A stretch of 64,000 nt of DNA from Sulfurospirillum arcachonense DSM 9755 (GCF_000597725.1 NZ_JFBL01000005.1:98765-162764); one strand, 5' to 3'; counted from the stretch's first letter, positions 9,496 to 19,251 are shown. Notes: generated by a model not told the origin, from the sequence alone. Numbers and translations are program-made.

Positions 9496-10194
9496 TTATT
9501 TTTGAAGTGCGAGTTGAAGTGCTTTGTTTACATGTAAAGAAGTTGTATCAAAGATTTTAAAATTTATGTCACTTTTTTTGATTAGTAGACCGATTTCGGT
9601 ACATCCTAATATTACAGAGTCTATTTTGTTGTCATCAGAATATAATTTTTCAATAATATTGATGTATTTTTCTTTAGATTCTTGTAAAATTTTACCCATA
9701 ACTAATTCTTCAAATATAATTCTGTCTATCTCTTTCATATCTTCTTGATTAGGAGTGATTACTTTAATATTGTTATGTTCAATAATCTCTTTGTAAAAAT
9801 TTTCAGCCATGGTAAATCTAGTTCCTAAAAGGATTGTTTTTTTACAATTTTCTTCATTTAATTTTTCAGATGCTGCTTTAGCAATATGTATGATGGGTAT
9901 GTTTACATGTAAAGATATTTGATCTACTATTTTATGCATGGTATTTGTACAAATCAAGATAAAATCTGCACCACCAAGTTCGAGTGCTTTGGCATGTTTA
10001 TTTAAAATTTTGCCTGCTTCATCCCATCTGTTTTGACTTTGAAGTTCTTCAATCTGCGCAAAATCAACAGAGTGCATAATGATTTTAGCGCTGTGAACTC
10101 CACCAAGAGCATCTCGTACGCCTTCATTTAAAAGTTTGTAGTAACTTAGCGTTGACTCCCAACTCATGCCACCTAGTAATCCTATGGTTTTCAT
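9496..10194 (-). CDS. aspartate/glutamate racemase family protein
   Basis: Cofactor-independent amino-acid racemase, 232 residues, closest in appearance to the YgeA/aspartate racemase group (MKTIGLLGGMSWEST start). The two catalytic cysteines are present in CTNTMHK (C82) and LGCTEIG (C198). Substrate is probably a free amino acid such as aspartate or a broader set. It shares an ATGA overlap with the upstream AraC-family gene, so the regulator and enzyme are co-translated. Two copies of the TACATGTA palindrome lie in it (9529, 9904), both encoding Leu-His-Val. Confidence 0.85.
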   Translation of the reverse strand: MKTIGLLGGMSWESTLSYYKLLNEGVRDALGGVHSAKIIMHSVDFAQIEELQSQNRWDEAGKILNKHAKALELGGADFILICTNTMHKIVDQISLHVNIPIIHIAKAASEKLNEENCKKTILLGTRFTMAENFYKEIIEHNNIKVITPNQEDMKEIDRIIFEELVMGKILQESKEKYINIIEKLYSDDNKIDSVILGCTEIGLLIKKSDINFKIFDTTSLHVNKALQLALQK

Positions 10195-10958
10195 GTTATC
10201 AATTTACCTGGGCTCATGCCAAATATTTTGTTAAAAACTCTTGTAAAATGTGATTGATCACTAAATCCACATGAAAAAGCAATATCGGTAAGGGTTCTTT
10301 TGTCACGTAACATATTTTTTGCATTTTGTATACGAATTTGCAATAGATAGGCATGAGGAGTCATGTTGTACTGCTCTTTAAATTTTCTCAAAAAGTGGTA
10401 TTTACTCAGTCCTGTGAGTTTTGCTAACTCTTCCAAAGTTAAATTTTCATTGTAGTGGTTTTGCATATACTCTATTGACTCAGCTAATCTTTTTTTAGAG
10501 TAACTTATTTGATTGTTTTTAATTTCATTGTTTGAGTATGATGAAATAAGATTTACAATAAGTTCTTCAAGAATATTTTCAGCCATTAGATTATCTTGCC
10601 ACTCTTTTTTAGCACTATTTAAATCAATAAAAAGTTTCGTAAGTTTTTTGTTATGAATAACAGGATTGGTGAAAGAGATATTGTGTAACTCTTTTTGGCA
10701 AGATTGGCTAAATGTTTCTACAAAGTTTGCATCAGGAGTAAATGTAATATAACCCCAAGTTTTACTCTTGCAAACATGTATGTCACCAGGATTAATGAGC
10801 CTAATATCTCCTGAAGAAGCATGAAATTCAGTTTTGTTACATGTAAAGTTGTGATTACCTGATGTGATAAGGGCAATAGAGTATTCGTCGTGAAAATGTG
10901 GAGCAAATGTTTTATTTTCAAATGATGCTTCTAATAAGCTTGGCATAGCAATATCCAC
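10191..10958 (-). CDS. AraC-family transcriptional regulator with cupin-like sensor domain
   Basis: 255 residues. The N-terminal half is a cupin-type ligand-binding domain (HFHDEYSIALITSG, ASSGDIRLINPGDIH). The C-terminal 100 residues form the double helix-turn-helix DNA-binding domain (TLEELAKLTGLSKYHFLRKFKEQ and DIAFSCGFSDQSHFTRVF). It is first in a two-gene operon with the racemase and likely controls it, perhaps in response to an amino acid. That ligand is inference. One TACATGTA (10838) is read here as Phe-Thr-Cys-Asn, a different frame from most copies. Confidence 0.87.
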   Translation of the reverse strand: MDIAMPSLLEASFENKTFAPHFHDEYSIALITSGNHNFTCNKTEFHASSGDIRLINPGDIHVCKSKTWGYITFTPDANFVETFSQSCQKELHNISFTNPVIHNKKLTKLFIDLNSAKKEWQDNLMAENILEELIVNLISSYSNNEIKNNQISYSKKRLAESIEYMQNHYNENLTLEELAKLTGLSKYHFLRKFKEQYNMTPHAYLLQIRIQNAKNMLRDKRTLTDIAFSCGFSDQSHFTRVFNKIFGMSPGKLIT

Positions 10959-11016
10959 ATCTACTCCTTTTTCAATATTATAGCAAAAAGATAAATAATA
11001 AAATAGAAAAAAATTG

Positions 11017-11997
11017 CTAATTTATTGTTATAATAGCTCTTCCTGAACTTTGTCCAGTAAGCATTTTATCAATGAGAGAAGGGAGTTCTTCTAAACTGTG
11101 TTCATGCATTATATCACTTAAGTCTATTTTCCATTCATTTGCTAATAATTGCCAAAGTTGATTTCTTTTTTCTTGTTGGAGTTCAGCAGAATTTATTCCT
11201 AAAAGATTTATACCTCTAAGAATGAAAGGAAAAACAGTCGTGTTAAGTTGAGCCGAGCTTACAAGTCCACATATAGCTACACTTCCCTCCGGTTTGATTT
11301 GTTTGAGTAAGTTTTCTAGTAACTCCCCTCCTACAACATCTATTGCCCCATCAAATTTTGGTTTTAATAAAGGTTTTTTCTCATGTGTTTCAAAATCTTC
11401 TTTTAAAAGGATATTTTTTGCTCCAATAGAAGTTAAAAACTCTTGTTTATCAGCTTTGCTACTTAAAGCAGTAACTTCAAAACCAAGAGATGACAATAGT
11501 TTTACACTAAAACTACCAACTGCTCCAGTTGCACCACTTACTAATATTTTATTGCCTTTTATTTGTCCATTTGCTAAAAGTTTATAAGTACCAATCGCAG
11601 CAGTCAAACCAGCTGTTCCTATAGCAACAGCTTCTTTTAAACTAAGAGTTTTTGGAAGAGGAATGACCCACTCTTTTGGTACAGATATATACTGACTAAA
11701 AGCACCATTGGTATTCATCCCTAAATCAAAACTAGTGACTATGACTTCATCACCTACTTTAAACTCTTTAGTATTACTACGCTCAACTATTCCAGCTCCA
11801 TCAATTCCAGGAGTGTGGGGATACTCTCTTGTAATTCCTTTATTTCCAATAGCACTGAGAGCATCTTTAAAATTTAAAGCACTATATTTTACTCGAATAA
11901 GAATATCGTTTTTATCTAGTTTTACAAGATCTAGTTCTTGTATCTCTTTAGTAAATCGGCCATCTTTTTCTTCTACATGTAAAGCTTTATATTTCAT
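11017..11997 (-). CDS. YhdH/AcuI-family zinc-independent NADPH oxidoreductase
   Basis: Medium-chain dehydrogenase/reductase fold, 326 residues, matching the YhdH/YhfP group that includes acrylyl-CoA reductase AcuI. The start pattern KALHVEEKDG, NFKDALSAIGN, HTPGIDGAGIV and the Rossmann motif VSGATGAVGSFSV are all visible. No zinc-binding cysteine set is present. It likely reduces a small activated double bond with NADPH. Acrylyl-CoA is one possible substrate. It stands alone between an AraC operon and a LysE gene. A TACATGTA lies at its 5' end (11974). Confidence 0.85.
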   Translation of the reverse strand: MKYKALHVEEKDGRFTKEIQELDLVKLDKNDILIRVKYSALNFKDALSAIGNKGITREYPHTPGIDGAGIVERSNTKEFKVGDEVIVTSFDLGMNTNGAFSQYISVPKEWVIPLPKTLSLKEAVAIGTAGLTAAIGTYKLLANGQIKGNKILVSGATGAVGSFSVKLLSSLGFEVTALSSKADKQEFLTSIGAKNILLKEDFETHEKKPLLKPKFDGAIDVVGGELLENLLKQIKPEGSVAICGLVSSAQLNTTVFPFILRGINLLGINSAELQQEKRNQLWQLLANEWKIDLSDIMHEHSLEELPSLIDKMLTGQSSGRAIITIN

Positions 11998-12141
11998 TTA
12001 AATGTCCTTTTTTTATTATTCTATCAGAAAATATTTAATAAGATGTATTATGCATAGAGAGTGACTAATAATTATTACTTTTGTATAGTTTAGAAGCAAA
12101 ATGACTTTTTATATATCATTAGAAGAGCTATTAGATTAATA

Positions 12142-12732
12142 TTAATTTATTGCTAACCAGATAGCTGTTATTAAGAGTAGTGAACCAAAAATTATACCTT
12201 GCTTTTTTTGCATATTTTTTTGTGATACAAAAAGAGCTAGACTTTTTCCTCCTATTATCCAAATTATATTGCTTGTCATAGTTAAGACTGCTAGAAGTAT
12301 GCTTAATAGTATTATTTGAGAATAACCATCTGTTGGTTGGTAAAATTGTGAAAACATTATAGTAGGTATTATTAAGTATTTAACATTTAAAAACTCTACA
12401 ACCAAACCATCCGTAAACGTTAAAGGTTTTATATCGTCTTTTGAAGATATAGAGAGGTTATAAAATTTAAAAGCTAAGTATAATAAAAAAGCAACACCAA
12501 TATAATGAATAATTTCTATAGTATGGGGATAATTTTTAAGAATAAAATCAAGTCCAAATCCAATTGATAATGTCTGTAGTATACAAACACTATTTGTACT
12601 TAACCAAAAAGGTAGGGAGTTTTTAATTCCAAAAGAACTACCAGATGCAGCAAATAAAATATTTGCTGGACCTGGGCTTATTGTAATAGGAAGCAAAGTT
12701 ATGACACAAGATAAAATCGTTTCCATATTCAT
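12142..12732 (-). CDS. LysE/RhtB-family amino-acid exporter
   Basis: Inner-membrane exporter, 196 residues, about six hydrophobic segments. The family signature is at the N-terminus (TISPGPANILFAASGSSFG). It lies 25 bp downstream of nrdA in the same direction and may be co-transcribed with purB-nrdA, though a functional link is not obvious. Substrate is presumably an amino acid or derivative. Sequence alone cannot say which. Confidence 0.82.
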   Translation of the reverse strand: MNMETILSCVITLLPITISPGPANILFAASGSSFGIKNSLPFWLSTNSVCILQTLSIGFGLDFILKNYPHTIEIIHYIGVAFLLYLAFKFYNLSISSKDDIKPLTFTDGLVVEFLNVKYLIIPTIMFSQFYQPTDGYSQIILLSILLAVLTMTSNIIWIIGGKSLALFVSQKNMQKKQGIIFGSLLLITAIWLAIN

Positions 12733-12757
12733 TATTTATTTTTCCTATGTTAGGTGC

Positions 12758-15124
12758 TTACTGACAACTATCACACTCTATACTTCTATCTGCGACATCA
12801 ATTTTGTTTTCTGGTGATTGACTTCTTAGATAATATGTTGATTTAATTCCTAATTTCCAACCAAGCATATAGATATCATTTAGAACTTTACCACTTGCTT
12901 TATCTAAAGTCATAAATATATTAAGGCTTTGACCTTGATCTATCCATTTTTGTCTAATTGCTCCAGCTTTTATTAGTAATCTTTGATCTAAATCATACGC
13001 AGGAGTATAAAAACTCCAAGTATCAGGGCTTAGATTTGGTACTACAACAGGTATCATGCCAGAAAGATTTTCTTCAAACCATTTTCTTTTATAAACTGGC
13101 TCAATAGCTTGAGTTGTTCCTACTAAAATAGAGATTGAACTTGTAGGTGCAATTGCCATAAGATAACCATTTCTCATACCATTTTTCTTTACATATTCAC
13201 GTAATTCTTCCCAATTGTAAGTGTAGCCAAAAAGTCCACCACGGTCTACGAGTTTTTTTGCTTCCTCATTAGCTGTATCTATTGGAAAAATTCCTTTACT
13301 CCATTTAGACCCATCAAATTCAGGATATTGTCCTTTTTCTATAGCGAGTTTAGATGATGCATGAATAGCGTTGTAACTTATAGCCTCCATAATTTCATCT
13401 ATTTTACTAAAGTGTTCATAGCTACCCCATTCTAGCTTGTTTTCTGCTAGCATTTGAGCTTCTCCCATAACACCTAGTCCAATGGAGCGTGATTTGAGGT
13501 TCGTGTGTTTTACTTTAGCATGTGGGTAAAAGTTTAAATCAATAACATTATCGAGCATTCTTATTGCTATTGGTACTACTCTTTCAATATCTTCTTGAGT
13601 ATTGATTTTAGAAAGGTTTACACTTGCTAAATTACAAACAGCCGTTTTACCTTCACTCATATCTTTTTCAACAATGAAGATTTTTTTACCATTAATAGTA
13701 TCAAGAGCAGTAACTTTTTTAGATTCTTTTGTAATGCCATTGTCTGTTTTTACTAATGTATCTTCTTCTAAGATATCTTCAGTCCCATCTTCATAAATAA
13801 TTTTTGTTCTATAATGATTTGGCGCTGTGTTTTGAAATATTTCTGTACAAAGGTTTGAGCTTCTAATAGTTCCTGTATGATCATTAGGATTAGTTCTATT
13901 GGCACTGTCTTTAAAGCAAAGGAATGGATTTCCTGTTTCAAAAAGTTCTGTAAGCATTTTTTTCCATAACTCTTTTGCGTGAATTCTTTCTTTAGCAATA
14001 CTCGGATCATTCTCATACTCTTTGTATCTTTTTTCAAAGGCTTCACCATGAAGTGAAGATAAATCACTTACTTCATAAGGATCAAAAAGTGTCCATATTT
14101 CATCTTTGCTAGCTCTTTCCATAAAGAGGTCATTCAGCCACATTGCAGGAAAAAGGTCATGAGTTCTACGTCTCTCTTCTCCAGAGTTCTTTTTTAAATC
14201 TAAAAAGTCTTGGATATCCATATGCCATGGTTCAATATAAACAGCAATCGCACCTTTTCTTGTTCCGAGTTGATCAACTGCAATGGCTATATCATTCGTT
14301 ATTTTTAAAAACGGAATAATTCCTCCCGCTGCATTTTTATGTCCATCGATACTTCCACCCATAGAACGAACTAGATTCCAATCCCAACCAATTCCACCAC
14401 CAAATTTACTTAGAAGTGACATCTCTTTGTATGAGTCAAAAATACCTTCTATATTATCAGGGGTACTTCCGATATAACAAGAACTGAGTTGATGTCTATG
14501 TGTTCTTGCATTTGAAAGAGTAGGAGTTGCAAGCATCACTTCAAATTTAGAGATTAAATCATAAAACTTTTTAGCCCAATCCTGAGAGTTTAACTCGTTT
14601 TGGGCCAAGAACATTGCTATAGCCATAAACATGTGCTGTGGAAGCTCTATGGGGTTCCCTTTTCTATCTTTAATAAGATATCTATCATAAAGAGTTTTAA
14701 CACCTAGATAGTTAAACTGTAAATCACGTTCAGGTTTGATATACGCATCTAAATCTTCTAAGTCATACTTCTCTTTAAGACCAAGAACTAAACGTCCTTC
14801 TTTTTCACCTTTTTCAAAGTATTCACTAAGTTTTCCATAACCACTAAATTGATTTACTCTATGATATAAATCATACATAAAAAGACGGGCTGCTACAAAT
14901 GTCCAGTTTGGTCTATCTATATCTATTTTATCAACAGCCGTTTTTATAAGAGTTGTTTGAATCTCTTTAGTGGTTATCATATCACGAAACTGAATCTTCG
15001 CATCTACTTCCAATTCACTCTGACTTACATTAGCTAAGCCTTCGACAGCTCTGCTTGTATGTTTTTGTATTTTAGAAATATCTAGTGTTTCAGTTCTACC
15101 ATTACGTTTTTGTACAGTTATCAT
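12758..15124 (-). CDS. nrdA: class Ia ribonucleoside-diphosphate reductase, alpha subunit
   Basis: Aerobic ribonucleotide reductase catalytic subunit, 788 residues. The ATP-cone is at the N-terminus (MITVQKRNGRTETL). The redox cysteine pair is in LSSCYIGST and AVCNLASVNL, and the thiyl-radical Cys in SNLCTEIFQ. The radical-transfer tyrosine dyad is Y764-Y765. The C-terminal CDSC (C784, C787) accepts electrons from thioredoxin or glutaredoxin. The beta subunit nrdB is not in the window. It lies 19 bp after purB. With nrdD/nrdG 3 kb away, the organism has both oxygen-dependent and oxygen-sensitive routes to deoxynucleotides. Confidence 0.96.
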   Translation of the reverse strand: MITVQKRNGRTETLDISKIQKHTSRAVEGLANVSQSELEVDAKIQFRDMITTKEIQTTLIKTAVDKIDIDRPNWTFVAARLFMYDLYHRVNQFSGYGKLSEYFEKGEKEGRLVLGLKEKYDLEDLDAYIKPERDLQFNYLGVKTLYDRYLIKDRKGNPIELPQHMFMAIAMFLAQNELNSQDWAKKFYDLISKFEVMLATPTLSNARTHRHQLSSCYIGSTPDNIEGIFDSYKEMSLLSKFGGGIGWDWNLVRSMGGSIDGHKNAAGGIIPFLKITNDIAIAVDQLGTRKGAIAVYIEPWHMDIQDFLDLKKNSGEERRRTHDLFPAMWLNDLFMERASKDEIWTLFDPYEVSDLSSLHGEAFEKRYKEYENDPSIAKERIHAKELWKKMLTELFETGNPFLCFKDSANRTNPNDHTGTIRSSNLCTEIFQNTAPNHYRTKIIYEDGTEDILEEDTLVKTDNGITKESKKVTALDTINGKKIFIVEKDMSEGKTAVCNLASVNLSKINTQEDIERVVPIAIRMLDNVIDLNFYPHAKVKHTNLKSRSIGLGVMGEAQMLAENKLEWGSYEHFSKIDEIMEAISYNAIHASSKLAIEKGQYPEFDGSKWSKGIFPIDTANEEAKKLVDRGGLFGYTYNWEELREYVKKNGMRNGYLMAIAPTSSISILVGTTQAIEPVYKRKWFEENLSGMIPVVVPNLSPDTWSFYTPAYDLDQRLLIKAGAIRQKWIDQGQSLNIFMTLDKASGKVLNDIYMLGWKLGIKSTYYLRSQSPENKIDVADRSIECDSCQ

Positions 15125-15143
15125 TCAGTTTTTCCTAGTTTGG

Positions 15144-16472
15144 TTATATAAATACTCTTGCAAAAATGTTATCTACATTTTTTGTATAATAGTCATAATT
15201 AAAGCATTCTCTTATTTTATCTTCGCTTAGTTTTTCTCTTAACTCTGAATCATTAAGCAAATGATTCAGATAGAGACTTTCACCTTTTTCATTGATCGTT
15301 GGTTTTCCTTGTTGAATCTCTTCCCATACTTTCATCGCATTTCTTTGTACAATTCTATAAGCATCTTCTCTACTTACTCCTTGAAGAGGAAGTTCTAAAA
15401 GAACTCTTTGAGAAAATACTAATCCACCTGTTAGGTTTAGATTTTTCATCATATTTTCTGGCATTACTGTAAGGTTTGCTATAACATTGTTCATTCTATG
15501 TAACATAAAGTTTGTTGTGATAAATGCATCTGGTAACCAAAATCTTTCAGTTGAGCTGTGGCTTATATCTCTTTCATGCCAAAGTGCAACATTTTCCATT
15601 GCAGGCATTGCATAAGCTCTTACCATTCTTGCAAGTCCCGTTATGTTTTCTGTTAAGATAGGATTTCTTTTATGAGGCATAGCGGAACTTCCTTTTTGCC
15701 CTTTAGCAAAAAACTCTTCACACTCATAAACTTCTGTACGTTGAAGGTGTCTTACTTGAACTGCAAACTTTTCTATACTAGAAGCAAGAAGAGCAAGAGT
15801 AGTTGCAAGTCTAGCGTATCTATCTCTTTGGATAACTTGATTTGAAGCTGGTGCCGGTTTTAGCCCTAACTCTTCCATTGCATACTCTTCAAGTTCAAGT
15901 GGTGCATGAGCAAAGTTACCCATAGCTCCACTTATCTGTCCTACACAAATAACATCCATAGTCTCTTCTAAGTTTTTAAGATGTCTAGCCATCTCATCAT
16001 ACCAAACAGCTAAAGTTAAACCAAAAGTTATAGGCTCACCATGGATACCATGACTTCTTCCGACCATAAGTGTAAGTTTATGTTCTATCGCTCTTTTTTT
16101 GATAGATTCCATTAGCATTTTAGTATCAGCTATAATTATCTCTAAAGAGTGTTTCATTTGAAGTGCTACACCAGTATCAACTGCATCTGAACTTGTCATA
16201 CCATAATGAAACCATCTTGATTCTTCACCAAGTGTTTCTGATACACTAGTATTAAATGCAATCAAGTCATGTTTTGTTACTGCTTCAATCTCTTCGATTC
16301 TCGCAACTGAAAAACCAGCATTTTCTACAATCTTTTTACAATCTTCATCAGGAATTAGTCCGATTCTATTCCAAGCTTTCACAGCAGCTTTTTCTACATC
16401 TAGCCATGCTTGATATCTTGCTTCTTGTGTCCAATGTTGAGTCATCTCTTCTCTTGCGTAACGCTCTACCAT
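15144..16472 (-). CDS. purB: adenylosuccinate lyase
   Basis: Purine biosynthesis enzyme that cleaves SAICAR and adenylosuccinate to release fumarate. The 442 residues match the usual length. The fumarase/aspartase-superfamily signature is KGQKGSSAMPHKRNP (257-271), with the catalytic Ser in the SSAMPHKRNP loop, and the catalytic His region is in GRSHGIHGEP. First gene of the purB-nrdA pair, divergent from the RluA-family gene with a 67 bp spacer. Confidence 0.97.
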   Translation of the reverse strand: MVERYAREEMTQHWTQEARYQAWLDVEKAAVKAWNRIGLIPDEDCKKIVENAGFSVARIEEIEAVTKHDLIAFNTSVSETLGEESRWFHYGMTSSDAVDTGVALQMKHSLEIIIADTKMLMESIKKRAIEHKLTLMVGRSHGIHGEPITFGLTLAVWYDEMARHLKNLEETMDVICVGQISGAMGNFAHAPLELEEYAMEELGLKPAPASNQVIQRDRYARLATTLALLASSIEKFAVQVRHLQRTEVYECEEFFAKGQKGSSAMPHKRNPILTENITGLARMVRAYAMPAMENVALWHERDISHSSTERFWLPDAFITTNFMLHRMNNVIANLTVMPENMMKNLNLTGGLVFSQRVLLELPLQGVSREDAYRIVQRNAMKVWEEIQQGKPTINEKGESLYLNHLLNDSELREKLSEDKIRECFNYDYYTKNVDNIFARVFI

Positions 16473-16539
16473 TATGTAACTACCTTATTATTGATTTATG
16501 CTAAAATATGAAGTATTTAAGTATATTTATTTTATCTAA

Positions 16540-17469
16540 TTGATGGTTATAAAAAGGTTAATTTTGGCGTATGTCACGAAAAAGTTTTTTCAAAAAGAAC
16601 TAAAAAAAACATTTAAAGTTTTAATGGATGAGTTAGGTATTAGTATTCATGAAGCACAGCGAACTGTGGATAGAAAAAGAGTATTAGTTAATGGTAATGT
16701 GTTAGAAGAAAAAAGTGGAGAGATACAAGGAGAGATTGAAGTTGTAGTTTTTCAACCAAATCCTTTAGGATTACAACCAGTTTTTGAAACAGAAGATTTT
16801 GCTGTTTTTGATAAACCAAGCGGCATACTTATTCATCCTAGAAAAAGAGAAGAGATACAAACTCTTAATGATGATATAAAATATCTTTTTGGTAAAGATG
16901 CAAATGCTGCACATAGAATCGACAAAGGAACAAGTGGTTTAGTCCTTGTGAGTAAAGATAAAAAAAGTGAAGCAGAACTCAAACAACTTTTTGAAGATAA
17001 AGAAGTATATAAAGAGTATATTGCTTTAGTAAATGGTGAAGTCAAAGAGAGTCTTGAAATCAAAGAGAAACTACTTACTGATTTACCTGAATCTAAAATC
17101 AGGATTAAAGTGCATGTCCATGAGAGTGGGAAAGACTCTTTTACAAAAATAGAACCAATAGAGTATGATAAAAAAAACAATGTTACTTTAGTAAAAGCAA
17201 TTCCTCAAACGGGAAGACAACATCAAATAAGAGCACATTTGTTTCACGTGGAACATTTTATTATTGGTGATACTTTGTATGGTTTAGATGAAGAGTTAGC
17301 TGGGGACTATTTAGATGGAAAAATAGATGAAGAAGTACTTAATCTTACTAAGTCAAAAAGGTTATTACTTCATGCTAATAGAATAGCATTTGAATATAAA
17401 GATATAAAGTATGATATAGTTTCAAAAGTTGATATAAAAAAGGAGTTTTATGATAACTGTAAATTTTAA
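16540..17469 (+). CDS. RluA-family 23S rRNA/tRNA pseudouridine synthase
   Basis: RNA modification enzyme converting uridine to pseudouridine. A short S4-like segment (KRVLVNGNVLEEKSGEI) precedes the catalytic domain. The catalytic Asp is in HRIDKGTSGLVL. The open frame starts with TTG at 16540, but TTG at 16564 is six bases after AAAAAGG and is the better start, giving 301 residues. A parS site (17240-17255) lies in the coding sequence and is read Leu-Phe-His-Val-Glu-His in the GRQHQIRAHL region. It overlaps the next gene by 20 bp. Which RNA is modified is not determined. Confidence 0.9.
   Translation: MMVIKRLILAYVTKKFFQKELKKTFKVLMDELGISIHEAQRTVDRKRVLVNGNVLEEKSGEIQGEIEVVVFQPNPLGLQPVFETEDFAVFDKPSGILIHPRKREEIQTLNDDIKYLFGKDANAAHRIDKGTSGLVLVSKDKKSEAELKQLFEDKEVYKEYIALVNGEVKESLEIKEKLLTDLPESKIRIKVHVHESGKDSFTKIEPIEYDKKNNVTLVKAIPQTGRQHQIRAHLFHVEHFIIGDTLYGLDEELAGDYLDGKIDEEVLNLTKSKRLLLHANRIAFEYKDIKYDIVSKVDIKKEFYDNCKF
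17240..17255. promoter_or_regulatory. parS centromere site, copy 1 (inside pseudouridine synthase gene)
   Basis: TGTTTCACGTGGAACA, a near-perfect palindrome around CACGTG, matches the widely conserved ParB-binding parS site (consensus TGTTTCACGTGAAACA and its GGAACA variant). An identical 16-mer lies 2.26 kb away at 19499. parA and parB are not in the window. Confidence 0.85.
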
Positions 17470-18061
17470 TTCTAAAAAAATAACACCAAGTAAAATAGTT
17501 TGTATAGGACGAAACTATGTTGAACATATAAAAGAGTTAGACAATGAGATACCCTCTTCTATGGTGATTTTTATGAAACCAAACTCATCGATAAGTTTTG
17601 AACTCTCTACATGTAAAGAAGAACCAATCCATTATGAAGGTGAAATATCTTTTTTAATGGAATCAAATAAAATAGCAGGAGTTGGTTTTGGGTTAGACTT
17701 AACTAAAAGAGGGATACAGAGTAAACTCAAAGAAAAAGGTCTTCCTTGGGAAAGAGCAAAAGCATTTGATGGTGCTACTGTTTTTAGTGATTTTGTTAAG
17801 TTTGATGATGATGTAAACTCTTTACATGTAAAGCTTTTTATCAATGATAAACTTATTCAAGATGGCTCAGTTACACATATGCTTTATAAACCAAAGGAGA
17901 TGATACAAGAGATAATAAGTTTTTCTACTTTAGAAGATGGAGATATAGTTATGAGTGGAACTCCCAAAGGAGTTGGCATTGTCAATAGTGGCGATAAGTT
18001 TCTAGGTCAGATTTTCTTTGAAAATACATTACTTGTAGAAAAAAAGTGGATTGCAAAATAG
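17450..18061 (+). CDS. fumarylacetoacetate hydrolase (FAH) family protein
   Basis: 203 residues with the FAH fold: IVCIGRNYVEHIKEL at the N-terminus, metal-binding acidic residues in HYEGEISFLM, and the C-terminal MSGTPKGVG loop. Family members act as acylpyruvate hydrolases or oxaloacetate decarboxylases and tautomerases. The specific reaction cannot be chosen here. It overlaps the upstream pseudouridine synthase gene by 20 bp. Its stop codon lies in the left arm of a 28 bp palindrome shared with a convergent small gene. Two TACATGTA copies (17608, 17823) are in the gene and are read in two different frames. Confidence 0.85.
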   Translation: MITVNFNSKKITPSKIVCIGRNYVEHIKELDNEIPSSMVIFMKPNSSISFELSTCKEEPIHYEGEISFLMESNKIAGVGFGLDLTKRGIQSKLKEKGLPWERAKAFDGATVFSDFVKFDDDVNSLHVKLFINDKLIQDGSVTHMLYKPKEMIQEIISFSTLEDGDIVMSGTPKGVGIVNSGDKFLGQIFFENTLLVEKKWIAK

Positions 18062-18083
18062 TCTTTACATGTAAAGACTATTT
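18056..18083. repeat. 28-bp perfect palindrome holding the stop codons of two convergent genes
   Basis: The sequence is its own reverse complement over 28 bp, centred on TTTACATGTAAA (18064-18075). The TAG stop of the plus-strand FAH gene (18059-18061) and the TAG stop of the minus-strand 33-aa gene (18078-18080) are mirror images in its two arms. As RNA it can fold to a hairpin on both strands, so it may serve as a bidirectional terminator. It lacks the G+C-rich stem of a standard one. Confidence 0.75.
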
Positions 18084-18179
18084 ATCCTTGTCCATAAAAA
18101 GAACTTTATACATTCCTCCAATTCCAACTATAACAACAATAGCCAAGAATATAACTTGGCTCCAATCAAGAATTGTCAT
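18078..18179 (-). CDS. 33-residue single-pass membrane microprotein
   Basis: Small gene whose start ATG lies inside the 3' end of rlmN (14 bp overlap). AAGGA sits eight bases upstream of it. The product begins MTILDWSQ, has one strongly hydrophobic segment (about residues 9-24, [16 protein letters not shown]) and ends in the charged tail DKDK. The stop is in the palindrome above. I do not recognise the family. The overlap, ribosome-binding site and clean membrane-helix-plus-charged-tail design argue that it is real. Confidence 0.6.
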   Translation of the reverse strand: MTILDWSQVIFLAIVVIVGIGGMYKVLFMDKDK

Positions 18180-19251
18180 TTTGTAATTCCTTATCTGTTT
18201 TTTCTTTTAATTGTCCACAAGCAGCACTTATATCTAATCCTTTGGACTGTCTAATCGTACAAAGAACACCATGGTCTACAAGGTATTGTTGAAAAGCAAC
18301 GACACTATTACGTGAAGGTCTTTGAAACTCACTTCCAATGTGTGGATTAAAATAGATCAAATTTACTTTTGATTTTATTCCATGTAAAAGTTTGACTAAT
18401 TTTTTAGCACTTTTGATATCATCATTTACATTTTGCATCACAAGATATTCAAACATAACTCTTTTTCTTGTATCGATTGGAAAAGCTTTTACTGCATTAA
18501 TAATAGATTCTATATTATAAGCTTTGTTAATTGGCATAAGTTTTTGACGCAGTTCATCATCAACAGCATGTAAAGAAATGGCTAAAAGAATGCCTAAGTC
18601 CATTTTTCCTAACTTTGCTATTTGATTACTGAGGCCACTTGTAGAAATAGTTTGACGTCTAGGTGATATACATAAACCATCAAGATCAGCAAATATTTTG
18701 ACTGCTTTTGCAACATTATCAAGATTATCAAGTGGTTCACCCATCCCCATATAAACAATATTAACTCTACGCTCTTGTGCAATGTTGTTGTCTTTTTTGA
18801 TTTCTAGTACTTGTGCTGTAATTTCACCAGGCGTAAGATTCCTTTTAAACCCCTCTTTTGCTGTTAGACAAAAACTACAACCTATTTTACATCCCACTTG
18901 TGAAGAAATACAAATAGTATATTTTGTATGATGAACTAGTTTCCCCTTTTCATCAATTTCTTCTTTTTTCATTGGTAGAAGTACTGCTTCAACTGTGTAA
19001 CCATCATGTAAAGCAAAAAGATATTTTTTACTTTCATCACTACTAACTTCAACTTTTACAAATTTTAGAGGATTTAAAATATAGTTTTTTTCTAGATTTT
19101 CTCTCATGTCTTTGGGTAGATTTTTCATCTCTTCAAAAGAGTTTATGTACTTATGATATATCCATTGATAAATCTGTTTTGCTCTAAAAGAGGGTTTTAT
19201 TTTTTTTGCTAATTCCTCTTTTGAAAAATCTAAAATATTAACTTTTTCCAT
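18166..19251 (-). CDS. rlmN: dual-specificity 23S rRNA/tRNA adenine-C2 methyltransferase
   Basis: Radical-SAM enzyme that methylates A2503 of 23S rRNA and A37 of some tRNAs at C2. 361 residues. The Cys triad is CKIGCSFC (C121, C125, C128), followed by the [14 protein letters not shown] motif. The C-terminal methyl-carrying Cys is in the DISAACGQL segment. It overlaps the nucleoside phosphorylase gene upstream by 14 bp and the 33-aa microprotein downstream by 14 bp. Confidence 0.95.
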   Translation of the reverse strand: MEKVNILDFSKEELAKKIKPSFRAKQIYQWIYHKYINSFEEMKNLPKDMRENLEKNYILNPLKFVKVEVSSDESKKYLFALHDGYTVEAVLLPMKKEEIDEKGKLVHHTKYTICISSQVGCKIGCSFCLTAKEGFKRNLTPGEITAQVLEIKKDNNIAQERRVNIVYMGMGEPLDNLDNVAKAVKIFADLDGLCISPRRQTISTSGLSNQIAKLGKMDLGILLAISLHAVDDELRQKLMPINKAYNIESIINAVKAFPIDTRKRVMFEYLVMQNVNDDIKSAKKLVKLLHGIKSKVNLIYFNPHIGSEFQRPSRNSVVAFQQYLVDHGVLCTIRQSKGLDISAACGQLKEKTDKELQNDNS

